NCBI GenBank assembly: GCA_021404565.1 | Contig: JAAWWF010000016.1 | Location: 1 to 64,000 of the forward strand | DNA: 64,000 nucleotides | Reading direction: 5' to 3' | Source: Roseivirga sp. | Lineage (GTDB): Bacteria > Bacteroidota > Bacteroidia > Cytophagales > Cyclobacteriaceae | In this document: positions 1 to 8,633 of the stretch, in pieces | Layout: each line of letters begins with the position of its first letter | Numbering within the stretch: the stretch's first letter is position 1 | Notes under the pieces: model-generated | The model's database searches: none | Seen by the model: only the letters and a program-made list of their open reading frames with translations | What the model was told of the DNA's origin: nothing | Program-made: the position numbers and the translations under genes

Positions 1-174
1 GTGCAGAACTTGCTAAGTTGAGGGTATTTGAGCGGTCGTACGAACTGCTCAAACTCTGATATGATTTCTTTACGATCGTTTACCAATACGGCTCCGAACT
101 CTATGGTTACATTAAGGCTTTGATCCCTGCCTTCCCAGCAGGTAGACCTCAAAATCAAATATTATATAATTCAT
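1..174 (-). pseudogene. 5' end of a DEDDh 3'-5' exonuclease gene (KapD/ERI-1-like), frameshifted and cut by the window edge
   Basis: Read from an ATG at 174 leftwards, the first frame gives MNYIIFDFE and hits a stop at 116-114. Dropping the single G at 147 restores a second frame that reads STCWEGRDQSLNVTIEFG and then ends in FEQFVRPLKYPQLSKFC at the edge. Together these match the start of the 3'hExo/KapD family, which opens with DxEaTCW, then an EFGAV strand, then 'F.xFVRP..xPxLSxFC'. The DxE pair holds the first two metal-binding acids and sits exactly at the frameshift. As written the gene yields a peptide of about 20 residues. It may be a real pseudogene or a one-base sequencing error. 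The rest of the gene lies outside the window, so its state is unknown. Confidence 0.6.
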
Positions 175-397
175 TATTGTTATTCTTTATAACGCTCCTT
201 TATTCGTCTGACCGATTGAGTGATCGGACGATTGAGGGTTGCCCTAATCGGCCACCTGGAGGGCTCAAACTAAACTCCAGGCCATCTCAGGGCTACTGTG
301 TAAAACGCTGATGAAGATTGATTGGCTGTTAAAAACAGGAAGCCTATTCGTCTGACCACACTACGTGCCAGCCGATGGAGAGCATCGAAAAAATAAC
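175..397. other. Intergenic region with hairpins and a 13-bp direct repeat
   Basis: No coding sequence is convincing here. TATTCGTCTGACC occurs twice, at 201-213 and 345-357. CCTGGAG at 255-261 pairs with CTCCAGG at 275-281 across a 13-base loop. CCGAT and ATCGG around 212-227 form a second small hairpin. On the minus strand the stretch lies between the end of the mannose-1-phosphate guanylyltransferase gene and the start of the exonuclease fragment. The hairpins could help end transcription, but no T-run follows them. Confidence 0.35.
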
Positions 398-1465
398 TTA
401 TGCGAATTCCTCGCCCTTGCTTTTCGCATCATTCAGAAATTCTCTGAACTTCTTCTCCGCGTCTTTTTTGCAAATGAGCACTACATTGTCTGACTTAGTT
501 ATAAGGTATCCATCTAAATCCTGCGCCACTATAAGTGTATCATCAGGGCCTTTTATAAAGCAGTTTTGGGTATCATAAAGGAGGGCATTCCCATCAATTA
601 CATTGTTCTGTTCGTCTTTGTCCCGGATCTCGTGAAGCGAATCCCAGCTCCCAAGATCAGACCAGTCAAAACGCCCTTTCACCATGTGCACATTACTGGC
701 TTTTTCCATCACACCATAGTCTATGGAAATGCTCTTACACTGAGTGTAAGCTTTGTCGATAAACTCCTGCTCAGAGTCCTTATAATAATGCTCTTTGCCC
801 TCATCAAAGATGACAGCCGTATCTTCAAGGTGTTGATAAAAGGCTTTGGTGATGCTGTCCACCGACCAGACAAAAATGCCGGCATTCCATACAAAATCTC
901 CACTATCCAAAAACTTCTGCGCCAATTCAAGTTCAGGTTTCTCGGTAAAGGTTTTCACCTTCTTCACATCATCTGTACTCTGGTGATATTGAATATAGCC
1001 GTAACCTGTCTCAGGTCTTGTAGGTACAATGCCCAGCGTTATCAGCTTATCAGATTCCTTTGCCGCATTAATGGCGGTTGTCAGGTTTTCTTCGAAGATA
1101 TTTTCTTTAAAAACGATATGGTCTGAGGGGGCGACAATCATAACCGCTTCAGGGTCTTTTTCCCTGATCTTAAAAGCCGGATAAGCTACCGCAGGTGCTG
1201 TGTTTCTACCGATAGGTTCCAGCAAAACCTGATCATCCGACAGATCTGGCAGCTGTTCTTTTACCAGCGCTCTATAAGACTTATTGGTAATGACATAGAT
1301 ATTTTCGGTTGGGCATAGTCCCAGAAACCTGTCAAAGGTCATCTGAAGCAGAGAGCGTCCGGTACCCAAAACGTCTAAAAATTGTTTGGGCTTTTCTGCC
1401 CGGCTATATGGCCAGAATCTACTTCCGATTCCCCCTGCCATAATCACCACGTAATTATGATTCAT
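398..1465 (-). CDS. manC: Mannose-1-phosphate guanylyltransferase
   Basis: Makes GDP-mannose from mannose-1-phosphate and GTP in the cytoplasm, for surface glycans. The 355-residue protein opens with the nucleotidyltransferase signature AGGIGSRFWPYSRAEKPKQF (residues 10-29). It has the family motif EPIGRNTAPA near residue 83 and the sugar-binding stretch FVWNAGIFVW, and ends after a FDWSDLGSW motif. It lacks the C-terminal cupin isomerase domain of the ~480-residue bifunctional ManC/AlgA enzymes, so isomerisation must be done elsewhere. The ATG shares one base with the TAA of the upstream isomerase gene (TAATG), so the two are probably translationally coupled. The family is clear; the symbol follows usual naming for the single-domain enzyme. 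Confidence 0.88.
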   Translation of the reverse strand: MNHNYVVIMAGGIGSRFWPYSRAEKPKQFLDVLGTGRSLLQMTFDRFLGLCPTENIYVITNKSYRALVKEQLPDLSDDQVLLEPIGRNTAPAVAYPAFKIREKDPEAVMIVAPSDHIVFKENIFEENLTTAINAAKESDKLITLGIVPTRPETGYGYIQYHQSTDDVKKVKTFTEKPELELAQKFLDSGDFVWNAGIFVWSVDSITKAFYQHLEDTAVIFDEGKEHYYKDSEQEFIDKAYTQCKSISIDYGVMEKASNVHMVKGRFDWSDLGSWDSLHEIRDKDEQNNVIDGNALLYDTQNCFIKGPDDTLIVAQDLDGYLITKSDNVVLICKKDAEKKFREFLNDAKSKGEEFA

Positions 1466-2433
1466 TATACTATTCCTTCATTTATCAGATCGCTGATATG
1501 GATAAAACCGGCCACCTGGCCATCATCCTCCACGATCAATTGGTTGATATCAAACTCACGCATCACATTTAATGCGCGAATGGCATACTCACCCTTTTTA
1601 ATGGTCTTGGGTGATTTGGTCATAACCTCACCTACCGTGAGATTATCAAATGTAGAATGCTTCTCCAGCATCCTCCTAAGGTCTCCATCCGTAAAAATCC
1701 CGGTCAAATGTCCGGCATCATTGACAACTGCAGCAGCTCCGAGCCTCTTTTTCGAAATTACTAAAATGGTAGATTTAACCAAGTCACTTTCCCTGACAAT
1801 CGGCAGCTCATTTTTGGGATAAATATCATCCACTGTCAGGTACAATTGTTTGCCCAACGAACCTCCCGGATGGTAACGGGCAAAATCCTCACTGGTAAAA
1901 CCCTTAGCCTGCAACAGACTAACAGCAAGGGCATCCCCCAGTGCCAGATGCACTGTTGTGCTGGTAGTAGGAGCCAGATTGTTCGGATCGGCCTCCCCAT
2001 CAATGGTGGCATTCAAAATATATTCCGATCGCTTACCCAGAAACGAATTCACATTACTAACCAGCCCTATGAGTTTCGCCCCGGTTCTTTTGATCAGGGG
2101 CACCAATACCTTAATCTCTTCGGTATTTCCGCTTTTAGAAATGCAAATCACCACATCATCCGGCTGAATCATTCCCAAATCACCATGAATGGCATCAGCA
2201 GCATGCATAAACAGTGCGGGTGTTCCTGTCGAGTTCATGGTGGCAACAATCTTATTCGCCACAATAGCGCTCTTGCCGACTCCCGTCACCACTACCCGGC
2301 CCTTCATAGCCAGTATCAGTTCTACGATGGTTTCGAACTCTTCCCCAATAAATTCTGTTATTTTCTCAATAGCCCGTGCTTCCTGGAGCAATGTCTCCCT
2401 CGCTATTGTTTGAATATTTTTTACTAATTTCAA
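1465..2433 (-). CDS. kdsD: KpsF/GutQ-type sugar-phosphate isomerase (arabinose-5-phosphate isomerase)
   Basis: Interconverts ribulose-5-phosphate and arabinose-5-phosphate, the first step toward Kdo for LPS or capsule. The 322-residue protein has an N-terminal SIS domain (about 35-170; VVTGVGKSAIVANKI, CISKSGNTEEI, HGDLGM) and two C-terminal CBS domains (about 205-322). This matches E. coli KdsD/KpsF in length and order. The only start that gives a normal N-terminus is TTG (complement of 2431-2433), because no ATG lies nearby. It is first in a two-gene unit with the mannose-1-phosphate guanylyltransferase gene. A perfect TAnnTTTG box lies about 28 bases upstream. Family assignment is firm; the precise paralogue name is inferred. 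Confidence 0.85.
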   Translation of the reverse strand: MKLVKNIQTIARETLLQEARAIEKITEFIGEEFETIVELILAMKGRVVVTGVGKSAIVANKIVATMNSTGTPALFMHAADAIHGDLGMIQPDDVVICISKSGNTEEIKVLVPLIKRTGAKLIGLVSNVNSFLGKRSEYILNATIDGEADPNNLAPTTSTTVHLALGDALAVSLLQAKGFTSEDFARYHPGGSLGKQLYLTVDDIYPKNELPIVRESDLVKSTILVISKKRLGAAAVVNDAGHLTGIFTDGDLRRMLEKHSTFDNLTVGEVMTKSPKTIKKGEYAIRALNVMREFDINQLIVEDDGQVAGFIHISDLINEGIV

Positions 2434-2460
2434 CTAACAGGGTCTTTGTATGATTCCCGA

Positions 2461-2468
2461 CAAAGATA
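2461..2468 (-). promoter_or_regulatory. Putative Bacteroidota -7 promoter box for the isomerase-manC unit
   Basis: On the minus strand the sequence is TATCTTTG, an exact match to the Bacteroidota housekeeping -7 consensus TAnnTTTG. It lies about 28 bases upstream of the TTG start. I do not see a clear TTTG -33 box at the usual 19-21 base spacing, so this is a suggestion only. Confidence 0.4.
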
Positions 2469-2516
2469 AGGATTCGGGAAGACCATTTTTAGCAGACAAA
2501 AATAATTACAGGAAGT

Positions 2517-4706
2517 GTGGAGGAAATAAGGAAAAAACTGAAAGAAGTTTTCGGGTACGATAGTTTCAGAGGAAATCAAGAACCCATCATCGAAAATATC
2601 ATGGCAGGTAACAATACCTTCGTTATCATGCCTACCGGAGCCGGAAAATCCATGTGTTATCAAATGCCGGCTATTCTTCAGGAGGGTACTGCCATTGTCA
2701 TTTCACCGCTGATCGCTCTGATGAAAAATCAGGTTGACCAAATGAATGCCGTAGGAATAAGTGCCAGTTTTCTTAACTCAACCCTTTCTAAAACAGAAAT
2801 TAATCGCATCAGAAAAGCCACCCTGGAAGGGAAGGTAAAACTGCTCTATGTAGCCCCGGAATCGCTCACTAAGGAGGAAAATGTGGCCTTTTTGAAAAGT
2901 GCCAATATCTCCTTTGCAGCCATTGATGAAGCCCACTGTATTTCAGAATGGGGCCACGATTTCAGACCGGAGTATCGTAAGATCAAAAGCATTATCGATC
3001 AGATTAAGCAGATGCCCATCATTGCACTTACAGCCACGGCTACTCCTAAGGTGCAGATGGACATTCAGCGAAACCTTCATATGGAGGCTGCCGATTTGTT
3101 CAAGTCTTCCTTCAACCGCGAAAACCTCTATTATGAGGTACGACCTAAAAAGGCTATCAAAAAGCAGCTCATCAAGTTCTTGCGTGAGCATAAAGGCAAA
3201 TCGGGTATAATCTACTGCCTGAGTCGTAAAAAGGTAGAAGAAATTGCCAAATTCCTGCAGGTCAACGGCCTTTCTGCAGCCCCATATCATGCTGGTTTTG
3301 AACCGGCCATCCGCATGAAAAATCAGGATGATTTTCTCAATGAGGAGGTAGATGTAATTGTAGCCACAATCGCCTTTGGTATGGGCATAGACAAACCCGA
3401 TGTCCGGTTTGTCATTCACTATGATGTACCGAAATCACTGGAAGGCTACTACCAGGAAACGGGGCGTGCCGGGCGTGACGGTCTGGAAGGTAACTGTGTG
3501 ATGTTCTATAGCTATAGCGACATTCTGAAGCTGGAAAAATTTAACAAAGACAAAACAGTTACAGAAAGAGAAAACGCTAAGGTACTGCTCGATGAGATGA
3601 CCTACTATGCCGAGTCAGCTATCTGCAGGCGAAAGCAACTACTGCACTACTTCGGTGAAGAATATGATGATTCGGAATGCAAGCTCTCGGGCATGTGCGA
3701 CAACTGCCGCTACCCACGTGAAGAGTTTGAAGGAAAAGAATATGTAGAAAAGGCCATTAAGTCAGTAAAACAAACCGAACAGCGCTTCGGGCTTGGCCAT
3801 CTGGTTGGTGTAATTCGCGGATCGCAAAATCAATATGTAAAAAGCTACGGGCATGATAAGCTGGAGGTGTTTGGCAGTGGAAGCGAGCAGGACGAACACT
3901 TCTGGAAATCGGTATTGCGACAGACTCTGCTGAATGAATTCATTCTCAAAGATATTGAGAACATTGGTATTTTGAGGATGTCGAAAAAAGGTGAAGCCTT
4001 TCTGAAAAACCCGACATCGATCATGCTTACCCGTGACCATGACTTTAGTGATGTAGATACTGATGACGATGCCAGCAACGATACCCCTGCCTCCCCTAAT
4101 GCCGGTAACAGCTACGACCCCGTGCTCTTTGACCTACTCAAAGCTGAGCGCAAAAAGATAGCCCGGGAAAGAGACCTACCACCTTATGTCATTGTGCAGG
4201 ACCCTTCTCTGCAGGAAATGGCCACCACCTACCCCACCACGGCAGAGGCCCTGGCAAATGTCAACGGGATAGGTATGGGTAAGGTCAGAAAGTTTGGGAG
4301 CAGCTTCCTAAGCCTCATTCAAAAATATGTGGAAGACAATGACATTGACATTGAAGATGTAGTGGTGATCAAGTCTTCCGGTAATAAGTCCAAAAATAAA
4401 ATCTTCATCATTCAGCAGATCGACCGGAAAATAGACCTGGACGAAATGGCCAGTATAAAAGGCTGGACGATGAGCACCCTGCTGGATGAAATAGAAATGA
4501 TCTGTTTTTCCGGTACCAAGCTCAACCTTGATTACTTTCTAGAGCAAATCATGGATGAGGACAAAGAAGACGATATCATGGACTACTTCATGAATGCCGA
4601 TTCTGACAATATTGAGGAGGCCATGGCAGAATTTGATGATGAAGACGTTAGCGAAGAAGACCTGCGTTTGATCCGGATCAAATTCATTTCCGAGCACGCC
4701 AACTGA
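2517..4706 (+). CDS. recQ: ATP-dependent DNA helicase RecQ
   Basis: A 3'-5' superfamily-2 DNA helicase for recombination and fork repair. Helicase motif I is MPTGAGKS (38-45). The DEAH box IDEAHCISEWGHDFRPEY lies near residue 140, followed by the second RecA fold with QETGRAGRDG. The four-Cys zinc site (CRRKQLL...C..MCDNC) is near 380-405. RQC winged helix and HRDC (about 535-610) follow. At 729 residues it is longer than the ~610-residue E. coli enzyme; the extra C-terminal ~110 residues include a helix-turn-helix-like stretch and an acidic tail. The start is GTG at 2517, since it gives the normal 'KKLKEVFGYDSFRGNQ' N-terminus. It is divergent from the isomerase gene. Confidence 0.95.
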   Translation: MEEIRKKLKEVFGYDSFRGNQEPIIENIMAGNNTFVIMPTGAGKSMCYQMPAILQEGTAIVISPLIALMKNQVDQMNAVGISASFLNSTLSKTEINRIRKATLEGKVKLLYVAPESLTKEENVAFLKSANISFAAIDEAHCISEWGHDFRPEYRKIKSIIDQIKQMPIIALTATATPKVQMDIQRNLHMEAADLFKSSFNRENLYYEVRPKKAIKKQLIKFLREHKGKSGIIYCLSRKKVEEIAKFLQVNGLSAAPYHAGFEPAIRMKNQDDFLNEEVDVIVATIAFGMGIDKPDVRFVIHYDVPKSLEGYYQETGRAGRDGLEGNCVMFYSYSDILKLEKFNKDKTVTERENAKVLLDEMTYYAESAICRRKQLLHYFGEEYDDSECKLSGMCDNCRYPREEFEGKEYVEKAIKSVKQTEQRFGLGHLVGVIRGSQNQYVKSYGHDKLEVFGSGSEQDEHFWKSVLRQTLLNEFILKDIENIGILRMSKKGEAFLKNPTSIMLTRDHDFSDVDTDDDASNDTPASPNAGNSYDPVLFDLLKAERKKIARERDLPPYVIVQDPSLQEMATTYPTTAEALANVNGIGMGKVRKFGSSFLSLIQKYVEDNDIDIEDVVVIKSSGNKSKNKIFIIQQIDRKIDLDEMASIKGWTMSTLLDEIEMICFSGTKLNLDYFLEQIMDEDKEDDIMDYFMNADSDNIEEAMAEFDDEDVSEEDLRLIRIKFISEHAN

Positions 4707-4763
4707 TTCTCTAATAAATAACCATAAAGTCGATTTTGCTTCAATTAAGCGGTGTAACCTACT

Positions 4764-4793
4764 ATTGCTTAATCGCGGGATTAATTACCTTTA
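4764..4793 (+). promoter_or_regulatory. Putative promoter of purD
   Basis: ATTG at 4764-4767 and TACCTTTA at 4786-4793 resemble the Bacteroidota -33 (TTTG) and -7 (TAnnTTTG) boxes, each with one mismatch. The spacer is 18 bases, and the start codon lies about 25 bases downstream. The match is suggestive, not decisive. Confidence 0.35.
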
Positions 4794-4817
4794 CCCCTTC
4801 TGAAAATTTAAGACTAC

Positions 4818-6107
4818 ATGAACATTCTTGTTTTAGGGAGTGGCGGCCGTGAACATGCCCTCTCATGGAAAATCGCTCAAAGTGACTCTTGTGAAAAACT
4901 CTTTATAGCTCCGGGTAATGCGGGCAGCAGCCAGGTAGGAGAAAATGTAGCTATCAAGGTTACAGATTTTGAAGCCATTGCGGCCTTTGTCAAAGAAAAT
5001 GAGGTTGCTCTGGTAGTCGTAGGGCCGGAGGATCCCCTGGTAAAAGGGATTCGGGATTACTTTGAGTCCGATGTGGATTTAAAGGATGTGCTGATGGTAG
5101 GACCAGGCGCTGCAGGGGCTCAATTAGAGGGCAGCAAAGACTTCTCAAAGCAGTTCATGAACAAGCATGGTATTCCTACTGCCCGGTCAACAACCTTTAC
5201 AGCCGAGAACCTTGAAGAGGGTTTAAACTATGTTTCCAGTCATCCCGTACCGGTAGTGCTTAAAGCCGATGGCCTGGCAGCCGGCAAAGGAGTAATCATT
5301 TCGGAAACCAATGAACATGCGCGGGCAACCCTGAAAGAAATGTTGGTAGATGCCAAATTTGGTGATGCTTCCAGCAGAGTGGTTGTGGAGCAATTTCTGG
5401 ACGGTATAGAGCTTTCTGTGTTCGTATTGTCTGACGGAGAAAATTACAAAGTGCTGCCTGAAGCTAAAGACTATAAGCGCATAGGAGAACAAGACACTGG
5501 TTTGAATACCGGGGGAATGGGAGCTGTTTCGCCCGTACCTTTTGCCGATGCAGATTTCCTTGGAAAAGTAGATGAACGCGTGATCAAGCCCACCATTCAG
5601 GGCCTGAAAGCAGACGGCATCGATTACAAGGGCTTCATATTTATAGGCCTCATGAATATGGGAGGCGATCCTTATGTGATCGAGTACAATGTACGCATGG
5701 GTGACCCCGAAACACAAGTGGTCATGCCGCGTATCAAGTCAGATGTATTGGAACTATTTGTAGCAGCCGGAAACGGCACACTCGATCAGGTAGACTATGA
5801 ATTAGACGAGCAGGCTGCCACCACAGTAGTGATGGTAGCAGGCGGTTATCCGGGCAGTTATGCCAAAGGTGCTGCTATTTCAGGTATCGATAGCGTGAAC
5901 GAGGCAATGGTTTTTCATGCCGGAACCAAAAACAGTGACAGCGGAGAAGTGGTGACCAATGGCGGTCGTATACTGGCTATCACCGGAAAGGGCGATTCGG
6001 TAGCAAAAGCCCTCGAAAATTCTTATAATGGCATTGGCAAAATTTCCTGGAAAGACGAATATCATAGAAAAGATATTGGTCAGGACATTTTGAAATTGCT
6101 TGATTGA
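4818..6107 (+). CDS. purD: Phosphoribosylamine--glycine ligase (GARS)
   Basis: Joins phosphoribosylamine and glycine with ATP in the second step of de novo purine synthesis. The 429-residue protein is full length. It starts with the N-domain signature MNILVLGSGGREHALSWKI and APGNAG. The ATP-grasp fold follows, with VLKADGLAAGKGVI near 152-165, then NTGGMGAVSP and YNVRMGDPETQVVMPR. The C-domain has the usual VMVAGGYPGSY. The gene stands alone between recQ and a MITE-like element. Confidence 0.96.
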   Translation: MNILVLGSGGREHALSWKIAQSDSCEKLFIAPGNAGSSQVGENVAIKVTDFEAIAAFVKENEVALVVVGPEDPLVKGIRDYFESDVDLKDVLMVGPGAAGAQLEGSKDFSKQFMNKHGIPTARSTTFTAENLEEGLNYVSSHPVPVVLKADGLAAGKGVIISETNEHARATLKEMLVDAKFGDASSRVVVEQFLDGIELSVFVLSDGENYKVLPEAKDYKRIGEQDTGLNTGGMGAVSPVPFADADFLGKVDERVIKPTIQGLKADGIDYKGFIFIGLMNMGGDPYVIEYNVRMGDPETQVVMPRIKSDVLELFVAAGNGTLDQVDYELDEQAATTVVMVAGGYPGSYAKGAAISGIDSVNEAMVFHAGTKNSDSGEVVTNGGRILAITGKGDSVAKALENSYNGIGKISWKDEYHRKDIGQDILKLLD

Positions 6108-6110
6108 TTG

Positions 6111-6304
6111 GTTTAACCTGATTTATGCAATAGAAATCGTGATGAAGGCGTAAATGGGGAAGAATCAGGAAGTTTAACTTTGAGAACATAGCAGCGCTAT
6201 GGTGAAAAGACAAACGAAGCTTGCCTGCGGCAGGCAGGCGTAGCGGCTGATTAGAAGCAAGTTACGCACGTAATAGAAAGTCTATTGCATTATTCAGGTT
6301 TAAC
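6111..6304. mobile_element. MITE-like non-coding element with 23-bp terminal inverted repeats
   Basis: The left end (6111-6133, GTTTAACCTG...GCAATAG) and the reverse complement of the right end (6282-6304) match at 20 of 23 bases. The 194-bp interval has no plausible gene. Inside are a short hairpin, CATAGC-AGC-GCTATG (6187-6201), and a perfect palindrome, TGCCTGC-G-GCAGGCA (6222-6236). Size, end symmetry and internal palindromes fit a miniature inverted-repeat element. No target duplication is obvious at the borders. A TAnnTTTG match at 6175-6182 could act as a promoter for the PSP1 gene downstream. Confidence 0.5.
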
Positions 6305-6332
6305 AGCCTTTGAGGCTTTAAATATATAATAG

Positions 6333-7736
6333 ATGAGTTGTAGCTGTGGAGTGGATTCGGCAGGGGCTGTAAAGGGCTGTAACAATAATGGCGGTTGCTC
6401 CACAGGTGGATGTAACAAGATGAATGTCTTCGACTGGCTGTCTGGCATGGACATGCCGGTATCAGACAAGTTCGAGATTGTGGAAGTCCGCTTTAAGGGA
6501 GGCCGAAAAGAGTTTTTCCGAAACGAATACGGACTGGACCTGGTGACGGGCGAAGCAGTAATTGTGGATGTACCCAGTGGACACCATATGGGCTATGTGT
6601 CCATGCAGGGCGAGCTGGTACGGTTGCAGATGCAAAAGAAGAAGGTCGTCAATGATGAGAAAATCAGGAAGATCTACCGCAAAGCCACCATCAAAGATCT
6701 TGAGAAATACGATAGTGTAAGAAGGCGTGAAATGCCCACACTTTTTCGTACCAGGCAAATCATACAGGATCAGAAGCTGGGCATGAAGCTCTCTGATATT
6801 GAGTACCAGGCCGATAACACAAAAGCTACTTTTTACTACTCTGCCGACCAGCGGGTAGATTTCCGTGAACTGATTAAGATACTCGCTTCTGAGTTCAGGG
6901 TGCGTATCGAAATGAAACAGATAAGCCTGAGACAGGAAGCAGGACGACTGGGAGGCATTGGTTCCTGTGGTCGTGAGCTTTGCTGCTCTACCTGGCTGAG
7001 TGAATTCAAGAGCGTGGCTACTTCTGCCGCACGCTATCAGAACCTGAGTCTGAACCCGAGCAAGCTTTCCGGTCAGTGCGGCCGCCTGAAATGCTGCCTT
7101 AATTATGAGCTGGAAACCTATATGGATGCTCTGGAAGACATTCCCAGTATTAGCAAGCTCAAAACCAAACACGGGGAGGCCAGACTGCAGAAAACCGATA
7201 TCTTTCGCAAGATCATGTGGTTTGGCTTTCAGGGAGACAATAACTGGCACCCACTTCCAACAGTCCGTGTAAAGGAAATTATAGCACTGAACGAAAAGGG
7301 AGAGTTTCCGGAAACACTTACGGAAGACACTATTGAGATTAAATCGCTCACCGGCTCACTGAACAGTGATCTGGAACAGATGGACAAGAAGTTTCAGAGC
7401 AAAGGCAAAAAGAAGAAAAAGAGGAGGAACAAAGGCGCTGGCAACCAGCGCGGTGGAAACAATCAGAATTCGGGTAATAATCAGCAGGGAAACCGCAACC
7501 GAAAGCAGGACAACAAGCGCAAAGACAATAAACCTAACCCACAAAACAGAGCGCAGGGTGACAATGCGGCCACTGCTGAAAAGGGTACTCGGCAAGGGAA
7601 TAAACCTAAAAACAGAAACAAAAACCGCAACCGGAACAAGAACAAAAACCGAGGCGGTAATCAGCCCCAAAACTCCGGCCAGGGCGGAGGAAACAATCGC
7701 GGACCAAAACCTAACCAGTCGAATCGCGAACAATGA
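6333..7736 (+). CDS. PSP1-domain (RicT/YaaT-like) protein with basic low-complexity tail
   Basis: RicT-family proteins act with partners on RNA processing and developmental phosphorelay in Bacillus; the Bacteroidota role is not settled. The N-terminus is Cys-rich (six Cys in the first ~30 residues). The PSP1 core spans about 45-270 and holds the characteristic Cys sets GSCGRELCCSTW and GQCGRLKCCLNYE, which in RicT relatives bind an Fe-S cluster or metal. From about residue 345 to 467 the sequence is a Lys/Arg/Asn/Gln/Gly-rich, probably disordered tail, suited to nucleic-acid binding. The stop overlaps the gldH start by four bases (ATGA), so the two are likely co-translated. Confidence 0.85.
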   Translation: MSCSCGVDSAGAVKGCNNNGGCSTGGCNKMNVFDWLSGMDMPVSDKFEIVEVRFKGGRKEFFRNEYGLDLVTGEAVIVDVPSGHHMGYVSMQGELVRLQMQKKKVVNDEKIRKIYRKATIKDLEKYDSVRRREMPTLFRTRQIIQDQKLGMKLSDIEYQADNTKATFYYSADQRVDFRELIKILASEFRVRIEMKQISLRQEAGRLGGIGSCGRELCCSTWLSEFKSVATSAARYQNLSLNPSKLSGQCGRLKCCLNYELETYMDALEDIPSISKLKTKHGEARLQKTDIFRKIMWFGFQGDNNWHPLPTVRVKEIIALNEKGEFPETLTEDTIEIKSLTGSLNSDLEQMDKKFQSKGKKKKKRRNKGAGNQRGGNNQNSGNNQQGNRNRKQDNKRKDNKPNPQNRAQGDNAATAEKGTRQGNKPKNRNKNRNRNKNKNRGGNQPQNSGQGGGNNRGPKPNQSNREQ

Positions 7737-8203
7737 AGTATAGCTATCTGATTATGCTACTAGCCCTTTTTACAGGGTTGGCCTCATGCGACAAGAACAG
7801 GGTCTATCAGCAGGTTTACGATTTTGACGATTCCGGCTGGGCGGTAGATACCATTCCCTCCTTTACTTTCGAGATAGCCGACACCGAGCCCAAGAACATC
7901 CTGCTCAATCTGCGCTATGGGCTGGATTACAAGGAATATAATATCTACCTGAAATATCATCTCCAGGATAGCTTAGGAAATAAACTTGCTTCAGAACTGA
8001 TCAGTATAGACCTGTTTGACCCTAAAACAGGCAGGCCCCTGGGAGAAGGCAACAGTATCTATCAAAACCAGCTATCAGTTCTTGAGAACTATCGTTTCTC
8101 TCAAACTGGTACCTATAGCTTCAAAATTGCGCAATACACCCGTGAGAATCCGATAATGGAGATTTACTCTGTTGGGATTAGGGTTGAGGAGACAAGGGAT
8201 TAG
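7733..8203 (+). CDS. gldH: Gliding motility lipoprotein GldH
   Basis: GldH is an outer-envelope lipoprotein needed for gliding motility and type IX secretion function in Flavobacterium. This 156-residue protein has a lipoprotein signal (MKYSYLIMLLALFTGLASC, lipobox LASC with Cys19). The mature part follows the family pattern: Tyr/Asp-rich start (VYQQVYDFDDSGW), 'F.I.d...NilLnlRyg.dY.e.NiYlky', and the C-terminal 'NyRFsqtGtYsFkI.QY.RenPi'. Its ATG overlaps the PSP1 stop. This gene is a main reason to place the window in Bacteroidota. Confidence 0.9.
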   Translation: MKYSYLIMLLALFTGLASCDKNRVYQQVYDFDDSGWAVDTIPSFTFEIADTEPKNILLNLRYGLDYKEYNIYLKYHLQDSLGNKLASELISIDLFDPKTGRPLGEGNSIYQNQLSVLENYRFSQTGTYSFKIAQYTRENPIMEIYSVGIRVEETRD

Positions 8204-8226
8204 GACACCAGGGAATCAGTGGATCA

Positions 8227-8244
8227 GCAAATCAGGATATTTGC
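8227..8244. terminator. Weak hairpin between convergent genes
   Basis: GCAAAT (8227-8232) and ATTTGC (8239-8244) form a 6-bp stem with a 6-base loop. It sits in the short gap where gldH and the minus-strand 133-residue gene converge, so it could stop transcription both ways. No T-run is present. Confidence 0.22.
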
Positions 8245-8633
8245 CCATCTATGATTTCTTTATGGCTGTTTGCCTGTTTCAATTGCTCAATCCATTTTTG
8301 GTTGAAATCATCTTCCGGCATTTCAGAAATTCGATCTATTACAAAATCTCTCAACTGATTTACGGTAAGTTGTAACTCTGTCTCTTCAAAAATCGATCTG
8401 CATTTGTAAACCATGGGCAGAAAGCCAAAAAACCTCCTCCATATGGAAGCAGGCAATACTATATCGACTGCCTTGTAAACTTTCCCGGTACAGTCACAGT
8501 AGAATTTCCCTTTGTGATACTCATCAAAGATCTTACGGCCTACATAGATAAATTCATAGAATACCAATTGACCATCAACCCTCTCAGGCTCCCAATTATG
8601 ATCAGTGATATTCAACAGAGGATACTCCATCAC
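8232..8633 (-). CDS. Protein of unknown function downstream of the SF1 helicase
   Basis: A 133-residue soluble protein I do not recognise. It has a CDC pair (YCDCTGKVYKAV, near 46), aromatic residues in the middle and a charged helical C-terminus. No signal peptide or membrane span is seen. Its ATG overlaps the stop of the helicase gene by four bases (ATGA at 8630-8633), so it is very likely made from the same message and may work with the helicase. Either of two adjacent Met codons could be the start. Confidence 0.65.
   Translation of the reverse strand: MMEYPLLNITDHNWEPERVDGQLVFYEFIYVGRKIFDEYHKGKFYCDCTGKVYKAVDIVLPASIWRRFFGFLPMVYKCRSIFEETELQLTVNQLRDFVIDRISEMPEDDFNQKWIEQLKQANSHKEIIDGQIS

Noticed and set aside
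120-311. Plus-strand open frame over the exonuclease start
   Set aside because: No family pattern or start signal; it runs antisense through a region explained by the exonuclease 5' end and hairpins.
175-397. CRISPR-like repeats from the duplicated 13-mer
   Set aside because: Only two copies at an irregular distance and no spacer pattern.
7356-7743. Two open frames across the PSP1 tail, one on each strand
   Set aside because: They are products of the Lys/Asn/Arg-rich low-complexity repeat codons, not separate genes.
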